From Dolomedes plantarius (Eukaryota; Arthropoda; Arachnida; Araneae; Dolomedidae), in NCBI GenBank assembly GCA_907164885.2, contig OU015492.1:47568183-47632182 (forward strand): a stretch of 64,000 nt of DNA, given 5' to 3'. The notes beneath the pieces were generated by a model. It had not been told where the DNA came from. It made no database searches and saw only the letters and a program-made list of their open reading frames with translations. Position numbers and translations under genes: made by a program. Positions 23,848-34,406 of this stretch are shown here, in pieces (position 1 is the stretch's first letter; each line of letters begins with the position of its first letter).

Positions 23848-24788
23848 CAGGGTGATATTTTTAAACTGACACTACTCAGAGCCATCTGTAGCGCAATGTA
23901 TCAGCCGGAATTCCACCAAAATTGATAGATAGACTAAGGACAACATTGGAAAGATTTTCCGTGGAAATAAAATTAGTTCCAAAAGTCGCCGATAGGGGCC
24001 GATATGCCGCGATATGGCTCTGTTCATGTCAGCACACCCGAGAGTTTGCATAAAACGCAAGTGAAACATCAAAATGCAAATTCATGACTACGTAGTCGAC
24101 AGCAGAACTAGTAGTATTTTGGGCTATAAAGATCGGTGCGGAATCTGTTGCACCTTCGCTTTACAGAGGAAAGGGTCATCAGTCACTTTTTTCCACTTGC
24201 TTGGCCACCTCGCTCCACGAACCTAACCCATGTGACAACTTTTTGTGGGGTTATTCAAAGTCTAAGGTTATCTTGGGGGAATTTCGAACTTGGCAGCCCT
24301 AAAGGCCAATATATCCCGGACTCTGATAAACATTCCTGGTGACATTTTACGCTTGGACGTTGAGATCATAGTGTTCAGGATGCAATGTATCGTCTACCAG
24401 AACTGTGGTCACATTGAAGGAGGGAGAAGTGAATTTGCTGCACAAAGTGTTATTTAGGTGAAATTTCTTTTTTATTCATCTGTCTGCTTACAACTTTTTC
24501 GGTATTAATCCCTTATCTTTATAGCCCGAAATGCTGGCGCTGCTGTCGACTACATACTCGTGAATTTGTATTTTGATATTTTACTTGCCTTTTATGCAAA
24601 TTCTCGGGTGAGCCTACAACAAAAGCGCCATATCTTCCCCTATCGGCGAATTTTGGTACCATTTTCTCTTTTCAAGGAAACTCTTTCCCATGTCGTCCTT
24701 AGTCCCTCTATCAACTTTAGTGGAATTCCGGCTGATACATCGCGCTACAGATGGTTCTGAGTAGTGTCAGATCTTAAAAAAAATCCCC

Positions 24789-24791
<3 letters not shown>
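23848..24791 (+). mobile_element. Tc1/mariner-type element with ~280-bp inverted ends
   Basis: From CAGGGTGATATTTTTAAACTG at the left and CAGGGGGATTTTTTTTAAGA (complemented) at the right, complementarity continues for roughly 280 bp through GACACTACTCAGA, CCATCTGTAGCGC and TTCCACYAAARTTGATAGA. The 944-bp element abuts (TA)n on both sides. Only a transposase remnant lies between the arms, so it is an internally deleted derivative. Confidence 0.65.
24165..24300 (+). pseudogene. Transposase remnant between long inverted ends
   Basis: The short frame FFPLAWPPRSTNLTH...FCGVIQSLRLSWG resembles the WPPRSPDLTxxDFFLWGxLKS segment around the third catalytic residue of IS630/Tc1/mariner enzymes. SPDL is altered to STNL, and the catalytic position appears to be lost. 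Nothing N-terminal survives. The resemblance is short, so the assignment rests also on the inverted ends and TA flanks. Confidence 0.5.

Positions 24792-24833
<42 letters not shown>
24792..24833. repeat. (TA)n microsatellite
   Basis: TA run directly after the long-inverted-end element. Confidence 0.95.
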
Positions 24834-24835
<2 letters not shown>

Positions 24836-24997
24836 CAACAAACACAGGACTGACGGCAGCTTATCGGGCCAGTGCTGGAGGCGCCGCTAGAACGACAAGT
24901 ACGGGAGAATTTTTCCGGGCCGCTGGCGGGTTGTTTACGAACCTCCGAAGGGGGAACGCTTTGCGTTTACGTGTTTCAGGGCCTGTGTTGGGTTGAT
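24834..24997. repeat. Small inverted-repeat element (tentative)
   Basis: ACCCAACAAACACAGG at the left is mirrored by CCTGTGTTGGGT at the right around a GC-rich, non-coding centre. It could be a MITE inserted next to the (TA)n tract, but no target duplication is clear. Confidence 0.3.
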
Positions 24998-26048
24998 GTG
25001 AATCGAGCCGATACCGATATGGCTCCAACGTCCCGGAAATGGACGTCCGATACGTAGCCATAAGTAGCAGAAATCTGTATCAGAATTATGGATTTCAAAG
25101 GGAAGGTGAGGATTAAACAAAAGATACTTTTCAGAAAAGTGGCTCTTATTTCTGTGTAACCTCTTTTACGAGGAAAATTCACATAACATTCTTGGTATGT
25201 AAAGATTATATTATTTGAGAAGTGTAAGGTAATCAAAAAGTAGGTTCATTGTTAATTTTTTATCTATTACTGGAGAAATTAAAAAAAATATCTACTTAAA
25301 AATGGAGCCTTGTTGCACCACTCTATATTTAAAAGAGAGGAATTAGTGGTATCTATCTTATTTTACTACTCATTTTTTTTAGCGGTGGATGTCACACATT
25401 TACGTAGCAACTTCCACAATGAATTTCCTAGTAAATATTAAAGATATTTTTCCTTAATCAAACTCTTCTCTTTTTGGTTTTACCTTCACTGCAAAAATAA
25501 AATGCTATTTAGTGCATGTAACCAAATTATAATTATACCTAAAATGTATAAGAATGTGCCTCAGCTACCAAAATATATTTGCAGTTGCTAATTTTCAAGC
25601 ACATATTTCAAACGGGTATGATTTTGATTTTAAAACGGATATAGACAAAGATCTCCAATGTGGGGAGAAGTTCCATATTTATGCCCTCTACTTCAGAAAA
25701 TATTTCTTATTTTGTGGAGCTTGCCTAACACCATTGGTAGCAAGAATTGTTAGTAAAAGATATAGAAAACAGATAGCATGTTCCTGGAATTTCTGCAGCC
25801 AGAGAGAGTTTGCAAGAGAGTTTAAAAATGTTAACATTTGTAAACAAAATATTTTTTCTTATAGGTTATGTTGCCATAAATAGCCTATGTATTAATATAT
25901 TTTTACGACATTTAAATTTTTTTTGCCGTCGACTAACATCTACATGTTAATTATATATATATTTTAATTAACATGAAGGAAAAAATCTAAGAACTTCAGC
26001 TTGCCAGCCTTGAAGTAGGGGAAAGAGAGGGAAAAAAGAGGGGGAAAA
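24998..26048. other. AT-rich spacer
   Basis: No supported gene. Part of it (about 25557-25635, GCTACCAAAATATATTTG...CAAACGGGTATGATTTTGAT) is repeated near 28852-28930 and, partly, 29535-29570. Confidence 0.5.
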
Positions 26049-26049
26049 A

Positions 26050-26125
26050 ATGCCAGGCGCGGAGTTCGATGCCGCAACCAGTAGATTACAGACCCAGAGC
26101 GCTACACCCATGCTACGAACCACTC
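26050..26125 (-). repeat. tRNA-like / SINE head relic
   Basis: On the minus strand GGTGTAGCGCTCTGG resembles an A box and GCGGCATCGAACTCCGCGCC a B box and T arm. The 5' and 3' acceptor strands do not pair convincingly, so this is a decayed tRNA or a tRNA-derived SINE, not a working tRNA gene. Confidence 0.4.
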
Positions 26126-26407
26126 ACGCTAAACGTGTGAATTACCGATAGCAAACCAGAGCATATTGGCGGTTTCAAGATAATCTTCGTGCATGTTTGC
26201 TAGGGTGGAACGAAAAAACTTTTTTTTGAATTTAAATATGCTATAGTTTTCAAAAGTTGCCTCTTGGGATTAGAACAAAGAATATAAAATAAAATTTTAT
26301 TGTTCTACTAAAATCTTTTCAAGTACCGCAAAGTGCTTCAAAATGGATATTTTTATGAAAAAGTGATAAAATTTGTATTTTTTTAAATTTCTTTTATAGT
26401 ATATTAA

Positions 26408-26409
<2 letters not shown>

Positions 26410-26471
<62 letters not shown>
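26410..26471. repeat. (TA)n(TG)n microsatellite
   Basis: TA repeat passing into TG repeat. Confidence 0.95.
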
Positions 26472-26473
<2 letters not shown>

Positions 26474-26574
26474 AAAATATTCAAAATACGATATTTTTAC
26501 AGGAAACATACAATTCTAAGTATTTCTAACTGTTAGATGCCATTACAGAACAACTGATTTTGTAGAATTTCGCG

Positions 26575-26843
26575 ATTTTCATCATATTAATTTTACAGTA
26601 GCATATCTTCATAATACACAATTGAATGAAAGAAATACAATTTTTAATTAACGGGCATTAGTTAAAATAAACAAATCACACTTATTTAGAAAAATATTAA
26701 TAGAGATTAATGTCTTTAAAAGCAAAACGTTATTTTGAAAAAAACATTCATGTTTTTCAAAAGTCCATAGTAATCACATATGGTTTCCATTACTTATTTC
26801 ACTGACACATTGAATTGGTTTTATGTTTCAAATTTTGGCATTT
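26575..26843 (-). repeat. Inverted-repeat arm, left
   Basis: Its reverse complement matches 28157-28455 (ATGCCAAA.TTTGAAA, GTGTCAGTGAAATAAGTA, ATTACTATGGACTTTTGAAAAACATGAATG, CGTTAATTAAAAATTG, TTAATATGATGAAAAT). The arm contains the 3' end of the protein fragment on the minus strand and what is probably its 3' untranslated region. Confidence 0.65.
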
Positions 26844-27157
26844 TCTTTTGAGATTTTCTTTTTGTTTTTATCAATGCATCTCTTGCAGAAGTGCCACGAA
26901 CGGACGACTCAGTATCGAATTTAACAATCCTTTCTTTCTGCTTGTGTGTGACATGTAAAATTATTGAAGTCAATACGTTGACTCTCGTGATCAGATTCTT
27001 TTGCTTCTTCTATAAACTGCCTTAGTTTGTCATCAGAAATATGCCTCTTCATAGGAAGTCCTGTTACTTTAACGTCATTCCATTCAACCATATCAATATA
27101 ATACTTGGTATCAAAATTTATACGTTGAATTAAAAACTTTCTGATGTCCCTTTTCAA
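26825..27157 (-). pseudogene. C-terminal fragment of a multicopy arthropod protein of unknown function
   Basis: From 27157 the minus strand reads FLIQRINFDTKYYIDMVEW, ISDDKLRQFIEEAKE and NNFTCHTQ, then needs a frameshift near 26945 to continue ERIVKFDTESSVRGTSARDALI and KKMPKFET before a stop. I recognise the CHTQ...ER.VK..TE...RD..I pattern from the C-terminus of a family that is abundant and repeated in arthropod genomes, but I cannot give it a function. A second, more decayed copy (VKLVTE-like) is on the minus strand at about 30095-30170. The fragment is broken and has no N-terminal part here. Confidence 0.4.
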
Positions 27158-27207
27158 TGTTAGCCCTTGCGTTTACAATCAGACTTAATCAATCTTTACA
27201 ATCAGAC

Positions 27208-27999
27208 TTAAGAAATGCACGCGTACAGCCAACTGCTTCATCGGCCGCCATCCAGGCACAGGTAGCACCTTCACTAGGGGCATCTGTGTCTTCTCGAACC
27301 ATACGAAGGCGCCTGGCTGAAGGACAGTTGGTATCGCGGCGCCCATTACGTGTGCTGCCCTTGACGCCCACCCATCGACGCCTCCGTTTGGAGTTTTGCC
27401 GCGCACGAGGAAACTGGACTGCAGCGGAATGGAACCAGGTCGTCTTTAGCGACGAATCCAGATTGAATCTCGGCATTGATGACAATCGTGTTCGTGTGTG
27501 GAGAGCCCGTGGTGAACGCTTCAATCCTGCCTCTGCTGTACAGCGACACATCGCTCCCACAGCTGGTGTGATGGTATGGGGTGCCATTGCCTACAATACA
27601 CGGTCACCCCTAGTATTGTTCCGTGGCACCATGACAGCCCAGCGGTATGTTCATGAAATCCTGCAACCACATGTGTTGCCACTCATGCAACGACTCCCAG
27701 GAGCCATTTTTCAACAAGACAATGCTCGGCCTCATACGGCAAGGGTATCACAAGACTGTCTCCGTACTGTTACTACGCTTCCTTGGCCTGCCCGATCGCC
27801 AGATGTGTCTCCAATCGAGCATATCTGGGATCATTTGGGACGACGAGTTGGGCATCCCACAAGTTTGAACGAACTAGAGGCAAGGTTACAGCAAATATGG
27901 AACGAAATGTCTCAAGACATCATACAGAACTTGTATGACTCAATGCCCGATAGTATCGCATCGTGCATTCGCGCTAGAGGGGGTCCAACGGAGTATTAA
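27208..27999 (+). pseudogene. Tc1-like DD34E transposase lacking its N-terminus
   Basis: An uninterrupted frame from NARVQPTASSAAIQAQ to ARGGPTEY. It keeps the second HTH (SLGASVSSRTIRRRL), the first catalytic Asp in VVFSDESRL, W in MVWGAIAYN, the second Asp in IFQQDNARPH and the catalytic Glu in SPDVSPIEHIW. The first HTH and start codon are lost at the 5' truncation. The ATG at 27157 belongs to unrelated upstream DNA, so the apparent 280-codon ORF is a chance fusion. All three catalytic residues are intact, which distinguishes it from the stop-containing full-length copy at 60.1 kb. Confidence 0.8.
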
Positions 28000-28154
28000 C
28001 TCCTCCGTTCTTTTGCCTTTTTCTCTGAAATAAATTATCCTTTTTCTTTGATTTTCTTATCATTTACTTATATCAAAGTAGTCATTACGTATGTAAAATT
28101 TCGTTTCATTTTGACGACTCCTTCTTGGTGCGCTAATTTTTTTGTCCATGAGTG
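27208..28154 (+). mobile_element. Tc1-like transposon, family 3, 5'-truncated copy
   Basis: Homology to the full copy at 59884-61296 starts at TAAGAAATGCACGCG (about 27208) and runs to the right end CTAATTTTTTTGTCCATGAGTG, followed by TA. The left inverted end, leader and first ~80 codons are missing. The truncation point is preceded by a direct repeat, TTTACAATCAGACTTAA twice (27173-27208). Confidence 0.85.
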
Positions 28155-28156
28155 TA

Positions 28157-28455
28157 CATTAATGCCAAATTTGAAAAAAAAAATCAACGTGTCAGTGAAA
28201 TAAGTACTGGAAAATATGTTTGATTACTATGGACTTTTGAAAAACATGAATGTTGTTATTACAAAGGGTCAGGAACCAAAACGAAACAAAACAACAATAT
28301 AAACTAGAAACAGAATAAACTTGAAAAATATACAAGAACTAAATAGATGTGATATTTATGTTTTAACTGAGGTTCGTTAATTAAAAATTGTTTTTCTTTC
28401 ATTCCAATGTGTATATGAATATGCTACTATAAAATTAATATGATGAAAATGAGAT
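28157..28455 (+). repeat. Inverted-repeat arm, right
   Basis: Plus-strand partner of 26575-26843. It begins immediately after the TA that flanks the Tc1 right end, with AATGCCAAATTTGAAA, that is at the same point of the protein fragment (MPKFE) as in the left arm. Confidence 0.65.
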
Positions 28456-28529
28456 GTGTTTCGTTATGATTTGCATTCTTTAAAGTGTAAATCCAGTTCA
28501 CTAAGATTTCCTATAATGACAAACTAGCG

Positions 28530-28729
28530 CAGTGGCGCACCCAGGATTTTTTCTTGGGGGGAGCCGAGATGAATGGATAAAAATATTTATAATGCATGGG
28601 GGGGCGAGATGAACGAATAAAAATATTTATAATGCAAAATCAATATTTCTACTTCTTTGGGGGGGCAGGGCGTACTTTAGGGGGCAGGGGGTACGTTAGT
28701 TCAGTGGCGCACCCCCCCGGGGTGCGCCA
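28530..28729. mobile_element. hAT-type MITE
   Basis: The left end CAGTGGCGCACCCAGGATTT and right end GGGGTGCGCCACTG are inverted. They are flanked by AACTAGCG and AACTAACG, 8-bp near-identical sequences as expected for hAT target duplication. The interior repeats GAGATGAA.G.ATAAAAATATTTATAATGCA twice and is G-rich. Confidence 0.6.
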
Positions 28730-28743
28730 CTGAACTAACGTAC
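28691..28743. repeat. Perfect 25-bp hairpin
   Basis: GTACGTTAGTTCAGTGGCGC continues ACCCC, then a CCC loop, then its exact reverse complement ending GTAC. The stem includes both the element end and 11 bases of flanking DNA. Confidence 0.9.
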
Positions 28744-30190
28744 AGTTTGTCATTTTAAGACCAGCGCAGTGGTTTGATTGAAAAAAGGGGGGGGGGTCGT
28801 CGTCTGTGTTTTTAGCTCCCCAGAAGCTTATGAAAACAGAAGAGAAATGCCGCAGCTACCAAAACATGTTTTAAATTGCTTAATTTTCAAGCATTTATTT
28901 CAAACGGGTATGATTTTGATTTTTAAACGCGAAGTACACTATAGCTGTGTTGTGATATAGACAATAGACCGTCTATGCTCATGAAGTACCCGAGAGATCT
29001 ATAGGCTCTTTACCCTCGGTAAGAAAATTACGGGGTACTCTATTAATTTTGAGATTGATTCAACCAGTATGATAAATAATAAAGAAAACATAAAAAAGAT
29101 GAGACCTAGCAAATTTGAAATTCATTGTGTAGGAAGTAAGATTAAAGAATAAGGTTAAGATAAATTTTAAAAGATGGTATTTCGAAAATATAAGTCATGA
29201 ATTAGTTAATTATTTAGAACTTGCTAGAGTGTAATTTATTAAATTACTATGATTAATATAAATAATGTAGTAAAGTTTTAGTTTGAAAATTATGTTATAA
29301 ATTAAGAATTCCCTAAAGCTTCGGAGAGGGGACCCAGAGATTCTGTCCTGATGATTTCTAATTTTTTCGCTTCATAAGTATTGACGACTTTATCACTTCA
29401 TAAGTATTTTCTAAGTTGACCTAATAATTGTAATATGTTTGTAAATTCTCTTCAATTCACTTAAAAATTTACTCTCCACTTAAAAAAGGGGGGGGGGAGT
29501 CGTCGTCTATGTTTTTAGCTCCCCAGAAACTTATGAAAACAAAAGAGAAATGCCTGTGCTACCAAACATGTTATCACTTCATAATTATTTTCTAAGTTGA
29601 CATAAAAATTGTAATATCTTTGTAATTTCTCTTCAATTCACTTAAAAACTTACTATGTATTCATTAAGCGTTATTCGTAATCTTTTCACATAATTGTCTA
29701 ATCGTTTAATTAATTTTTTGAGGCACATCTCTTAGTTTCACTCACCTACCGAATTCAAATTGGAGCGCGATTTTTTTTCCGGAGAAGAAAGGTTGGACTT
29801 AGCTTGAGTGGCAGTACTCTGGGCCAATGAAAGAAGGGCAAGGAATTCCAGCACCGAAGCCTGCGGCAATCTGATGCATCTGAGAAGGCTTCGGACTTGG
29901 AAGAAATCCAAAACAAGTTAGTTTCAATCATTTGTCTTAAATTAGTCTTTCATTTCTATTTATTAATAGGTAAATTGTAACCATAATTACCCTATTACTT
30001 TTATAAGATGTGTGAGTATTTGAGTTAGTTTCTTCAAAATGGTAATCGGTAACTTATGAAAAATTGCATGTGTTTTTAGAATGTACTTTTGTTTTTATCA
30101 ATGCAGAACTGCCACGAACAAGTATAACTCGGTAACCAATTTAACATTCCATTCTACATAGAAAATTTTGGTTATTCAAAAGCAACAGCA
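28744..30190. other. AT-rich spacer with a duplicated segment
   Basis: No gene. GTCGTCGTCTRTGTTTTTAG, CTCCCCAGAA.CTTATGAAAAC and AGAGAAATGCC occur at 28793-28860 and again at 29493-29560, about 700 bp apart. Around 30095-30170 is the decayed second copy of the protein fragment described at 26.8 kb. Confidence 0.5.
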
Positions 30191-30961
30191 ATTACTTTTA
30201 TTCTCTAAAAATTTTAGCTATGAAATAGCTTTTGCGAATCACTATACAGGAGCCATACCATGAGAGAGGGGAAAAAACTTTTAAATTCCCATATATTAAA
30301 CCTTTACATAAACATAATATTACTTAACAGGCATTCTTAATTACTTACAATTTGCTTATATTACATTACATAGAACTTCATCCATAAAAAAAGCATTTTA
30401 GTGCAGCAAACTTCGTTCTAAAATAAAATTATAGTAATCAAGTGGTGAACAGTGTGTCTGATATACAGTTTGCGTAAAAAATGGGAAACAAAAATGTGAG
30501 TTCATGAAGTAAATTAACAAACAACTAAAAACAACTATCAGCTATAATATAACAATGAAACCTTTAAATTTACAACATTATTTATGTTTTTAATATAATA
30601 TAGCTAGCATTGCAAGCATTTTTCATATATGTTAACTTGGACTTAATATTAAGAAACATAAAATTTAGCACAGTAAGGATATTTATACGCACTTCACAAT
30701 CTCAACTAAAAATGTTCAACTTCATGCTATAATTTTTAAAAATTCTAACAGAAGTTTATTGATTTTATAGTTATACATCAGATATCTGATATACATATTT
30801 TTAACACAACATACTATATAATTCTGATTTATGCTCAGTCATGCAGTCTGTATGAGTGCATAAAAGAAGCAACTGGAAAAAAAATCATGCACTTATCAGC
30901 ATACATCTAAATATTAATATTTATAGTTGATTTTTTAGTATCGCATAATCATATGTATATA

Positions 30962-32371
30962 CACAGCTGGCCACTGTAAATGCAACACCCAGAAGGAAAC
31001 ATGCAAATAACACGAAATTTACAACATGCATTAGCTGAGGTGAGATATGCAAATGATTAGAATTTCAGCGCAGACGCACATCACGCGAGCGTGTGGCGCC
31101 ACTTCAAAGCGCTATTTAAGGCTTGGAGATTTCGACGATTTCAAGTTCGGCAATTGTGTTTTTCTTGTGGTTTTTTCAAAAAAAACGATCAATTCTGCCT
31201 CGTCGAAAACAGCGATCATCTTTGGATTAAGTCTCTGAGTTCGACAGAGGAAGGATAGTGGCCTACCGAGATTGTGGATTATCTTTCAGGGAAATCGGTT
31301 GTCGTGTTGGACGAAACCAAGCAACTGTAATGCGGATATGTGATCGTTGGATGCAGGAGGGTACGACGGACCGGCGTGTTCGATCGCATCCACCTCAGCG
31401 CACCACTTCACGTGATGACAGGCAAATTGTGCGCATGGCAGTGACGGATAGCTCAGTCACATCACGAACCATAGCACAGCACATGCAGTCTGTAACGCAT
31501 CATCCAGTGTCTGCGAGTACCATTCGACGCCGTTTACAGCAGAGTGGTCTGTCCGCAAGACGTCCATTGCTTTGTCTACCCTTGACGCAGAACCACAGAC
31601 GTCTCCGCCGCCAATGGTGCTATGACAGACGGATGTGGACGGCAGAATGGAATGAAATTGTCTTTACTGACGAGTCACGCTTCTGTCTGCAACACCACGA
31701 TGGTCGCAGTCGAGTCTGGAGACACCGTGAAGAGAGGATGCTGAACAGCTGCGTTTTGCACCGCCACACTGGTCCTGCACCGGTTATTATGGTATGGGGC
31801 GGTATTGGATATCACTCTCGCACACCTCTAGTACGCATTGCCAGTACTTTAAACAGCCAGCGCTACATCTCCGAGGTGTTGGAGCCAGTTGTCCTTCCTT
31901 ACCTCCAGGGCTTGCCCACAGCCATATTTCAACAGGATAATGCGCGACCACACGTGGCACGCATTGTCCAACGGTTCTTCGTCAATCGCCAGATTGAATT
32001 GCTTCCCTGGCCGCCTCGCTCTCCGGATCTTTCACCGATAGAAAACATGTGGTCCATGGTTGCTCTACGATTGACCCAGATTCCATCCCCAGATGCCACA
32101 GCAGATCAGCTTTGGCAACGTGTGGAAGTTTTTTGGTCTGCTGTACCCCGAGGACACATCCAAAGTCTCTTTGAATCAATGCCGAGGCGTGTGGCAGCGG
32201 TGATCTCCAACAATGGCGGCTACTCTGTCTACTGATTTTGGCAGGAACCACACTTCACAGAAGTCTATAAATTTAATCATTTGATACTTGGTCAACATGT
32301 TATATACAAAATAAATTTTGTTGTTATATCTCTTGTCTTTCTTGGTGTTGCAATTTGGGTGGCCAGCAGTG
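30962..32371 (+). mobile_element. Tc1-like transposon, family 1 copy 2
   Basis: Ends CACAGCTGGCCACTG and ...GGTGGCCAGCAGTG, flanked by TA. The paralogous sequence at 35182-35200 reads ATAATCATATGTATA-TAAATATATGCAG with no insert, which proves the boundaries. The element is 1410 bp long. Confidence 0.92.
31204..32235 (+). pseudogene. Tc1 transposase (DD34E), start lost and early stop
   Basis: The frame is open from 31235 to 32235 and includes the first HTH (YRDCGLSFREIGCRVGRNQATV), second HTH (HHPVSASTIRRRL), first catalytic Asp in VFTDESRF, second in FQQDNARPH, and catalytic Glu in SPDLSPIENMW with 34 residues between. It ends VISNNGGYSVY, the family C-terminus. Upstream, the ATG seen in the sister copy is CTG, and a TAA occurs 12 codons later where the sister has CAA, so translation would have to begin at an internal ATG (31330), losing most of the first HTH. 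The catalytic core itself looks undamaged. The sister copy at 14.6 kb has different lesions. Confidence 0.8.
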
Positions 32372-32842
32372 TAAATATATGCAGAAAGTTATTCTATGTT
32401 TCATCCCTTAGTTATTAAATAGTTGGTCATTATGCATTTATATAATTTAATTTCTCAGTTTCAACTTATAATCTTGTAGAATTTGACAAAGATGAGGACA
32501 ATTTTTGTAACAGCTTGCTTATATGCACACATTCTCTGTTTTCCATAGAGATGTTCTTAATCTGTTCATAAAAACCACTGCAATTTCTTTCTAACAACAT
32601 TTTTCTTTAGTTTGTATGAAATATTAAAATTTTCTTTTCATGAATGAATGAAAATCCTTAAGACAAATTGAAACATTTGAACATTTGATGTATTTTATAA
32701 AGAGGCTGTTTGCACATTTTTTAGATGATTTTGTTAAGCGGTAATAAAAATCGTTTGCTGTAAAAGAAATAATTGCAATTGTACTATGTTTTTAAAAGTC
32801 AAAATTATCGTCTGCGGCTTGAAAGTTTTGTTTTTATTCAAA

Positions 32843-34353
32843 ATGGTGTTTTTAACAAAGCAGTGGTTCGAAAGTGTTACATGAGGTATAACTGCCTTAC
32901 TCTAAAAATAAAAAATGGGTGTAGCAAAGCTCAGGTGAGTACGGGAAATGAAGACCAGGCGAATGAGCATCCAACTCCTTTTATTTAAAATCATTTAAAA
33001 CTGGAGACAAGATTTGTTGCCTTTAACATAATTAACAGGCGCGTCCGTAGCTCCGGAACGTCGTCGAACTGCTCTGCTCTGGTCTGGCTGGAAAGCTGAA
33101 AAACTCATTCCATTTATACTATCAGTCGCTCCCACGGAGCATGCGCCGCAGGTTACGCGTGCCCAGAAACACTCATGCATAATAAATGACGTTTCACCCC
33201 GCGGCGATTGCTTCGGGAAAGATTCGCAGATACGAGAACGCACGGTAAACAAAATAACCAATGCCTCCGCTATTGCTAACAGAAAGCTACATTCATGCTT
33301 TTTCCGAAGAGAAATATGCATACTCCGTTATCCAAAAACGATATGAGAGTCATGGTTTTGTGATATCTAAAGCGTCGATAGGTAATATCGTCAACAAGAA
33401 AGGAAAAAAACGTCAAATTGGAGCCTCAAGTGGGACAAAAATTCCAAACAAGTATCCAAGGAAAAAACGGACATCTTCGACTATTGCAAAGGTACGTTGT
33501 TTAATGTTAAAAGAAAATCCCCTTAGTCGAAGGACAGTTGCAAAATCATTAAAATGCTCGGTCCACTGTAAACAAAATGATAAACGTTGATTTAAATCTT
33601 AAGAAAGCGAAAAATGCAATGTGCATCGTCTTCTTCCAAATCATATCGCTGAACGCAGGACACGCTGCAGAATTCTATATGAGAAACACTTATCCAAAGA
33701 AAAATGGAAAACAATTGTCACAATAGATGAATAATGGGTGTATTTAAATGATTGCAATAAAAAAGAGCCATTTATTATCATAAAAGGGGAGAAAAAATTT
33801 ATGTACTTGGTTCAAAGAATCGAAAGAAAGTTTTTCTAAGGGATTCATGATTGTTGCTGGTTTTTCTTATAATGGCAAGTTAAAATTAAAGAGAGTGGAA
33901 ATAAATGTCAAGATTAACTCCAAATACTATCAGGAACATATTTTATCGCCAATTTTTCTGAATGAAATACCATCGCTTTACCCACAGTGCCATCAATCTG
34001 TGAGACTCCATCAGGACAAAGCTAGCAGTCACAGATCAAAATCCACTGTAAATTTCCGAAAAGAAATGGAACAAAAAACTGGTATCAAGGCCATACCCTT
34101 CACTGATATCCCTACTAAATCTCCCGATGTATCACCTATGGATTTTTGTGCTTTCGGACTTTTGAAATCTGCATTATCCAAACGTCGTCCCAAAACCTCT
34201 ACAGAACTCTGGAAAGCTGTTCAGGAGGAATGGGATAGAATACCTCTTCTGACACTTCAAAAGGCATTATTATCCTGGAAATTGCGGTGTCGAAAGATAG
34301 TTCAGAATAAGGAATGTCAAGTAGAACATTTAAAACACAAGAATTTTATATAA
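32843..34353 (+). pseudogene. DD41D transposase broken by a solo LTR and a stop
   Basis: ATG at 32843 (MVFLTKQWFE), then the solo LTR after about ten codons. The frame resumes with ATFMLFPKRNM-type text in a shifted frame, then EEKYAYSVIQKRYESHGFVI and SIGNIVNKKGKK, a frameshift near 33400, and RRTVAKSLKCS. A TAA (33732-33734) falls right after VTIDE, the first catalytic Asp region. The last open part, 33847-34353, holds the second Asp in RLHQDKASSH and the third in SPDVSPMDFCAFG, with 41 residues between, then KALLSWKLRCRKIVQ to the end. A 41-residue spacing fits the rosa branch of the superfamily, known from dipterans. It is a dead copy. Confidence 0.75.
32875..33281 (-). mobile_element. 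Solo LTR (407 bp)
   Basis: Plus-strand ends TGTTACATGAGG and TTGCTAACA (TG...CA with TGTTA/TAACA symmetry), flanked by GAAAG on both sides (32870-32874 and 33282-33286). The uninterrupted rosa copy at 20.2 kb confirms it is an insertion. On the minus strand a TATAAA (33118-33113) precedes an AATAAA (32985-32980) by about 130 bp, so the LTR is probably oriented minus. No internal region remains, as after LTR-LTR recombination. The family differs from the 1296-bp LTRs. Confidence 0.85.
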
Positions 34354-34406
34354 TTTAGTTTTGTGAATACAATATACATCGTCTAAAAAATGTGTGAACA
34401 GCCTCT

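Larger units (their letters stand above)
30190..32510 (+). repeat. Segmental duplication, unit 1 (contains a Tc1)
   Basis: Apart from the Tc1, this is homologous to 34636-35324: shared CAGGAGCCATACCATRAGAG, ACATAATATTACTTAACAG, AGCATTTTGCATAT-like and AATATATGCAGAAGGTTATT stretches. Unit 1 also has ~100 bp (about 30385-30545) that unit 2 lacks. Confidence 0.8.
32700..34406 (+). mobile_element. rosa-type (DD41D) IS630/Tc1/mariner transposon
   Basis: Inverted ends AGAGGCTGTTTGCACATTTT and (complemented) AGAGGCTGTTCACACATTTT, continuing TTAGAYGAT; the exact outer bases are uncertain by a few nucleotides. TA is present in both flanks. It is interrupted by a 407-bp solo LTR. The 3'-truncated copy at 19801-20420 lacks that insertion and shows the original text. 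Confidence 0.8.

Noticed and set aside
25554..25883. 109-aa plus-strand ORF
   Set aside because: No motif, and part of it is a non-coding repeat present again near 28.9 and 29.5 kb.
26050..26125. A functional tRNA gene
   Set aside because: Box-like sequences are present, but the acceptor strands do not pair and the T arm is degenerate.
27157..27999. A 280-aa transposase starting at ATG 27157
   Set aside because: The first ~17 codons come from unrelated DNA; homology to the family begins only at about 27208, so the ATG is not the element's start.
31258..32235. A 325-aa intact transposase starting at 31258
   Set aside because: The apparent start is a GTG codon, which eukaryotic nuclear genes do not normally use; the true ATG position is CTG and an upstream TAA interrupts the frame.
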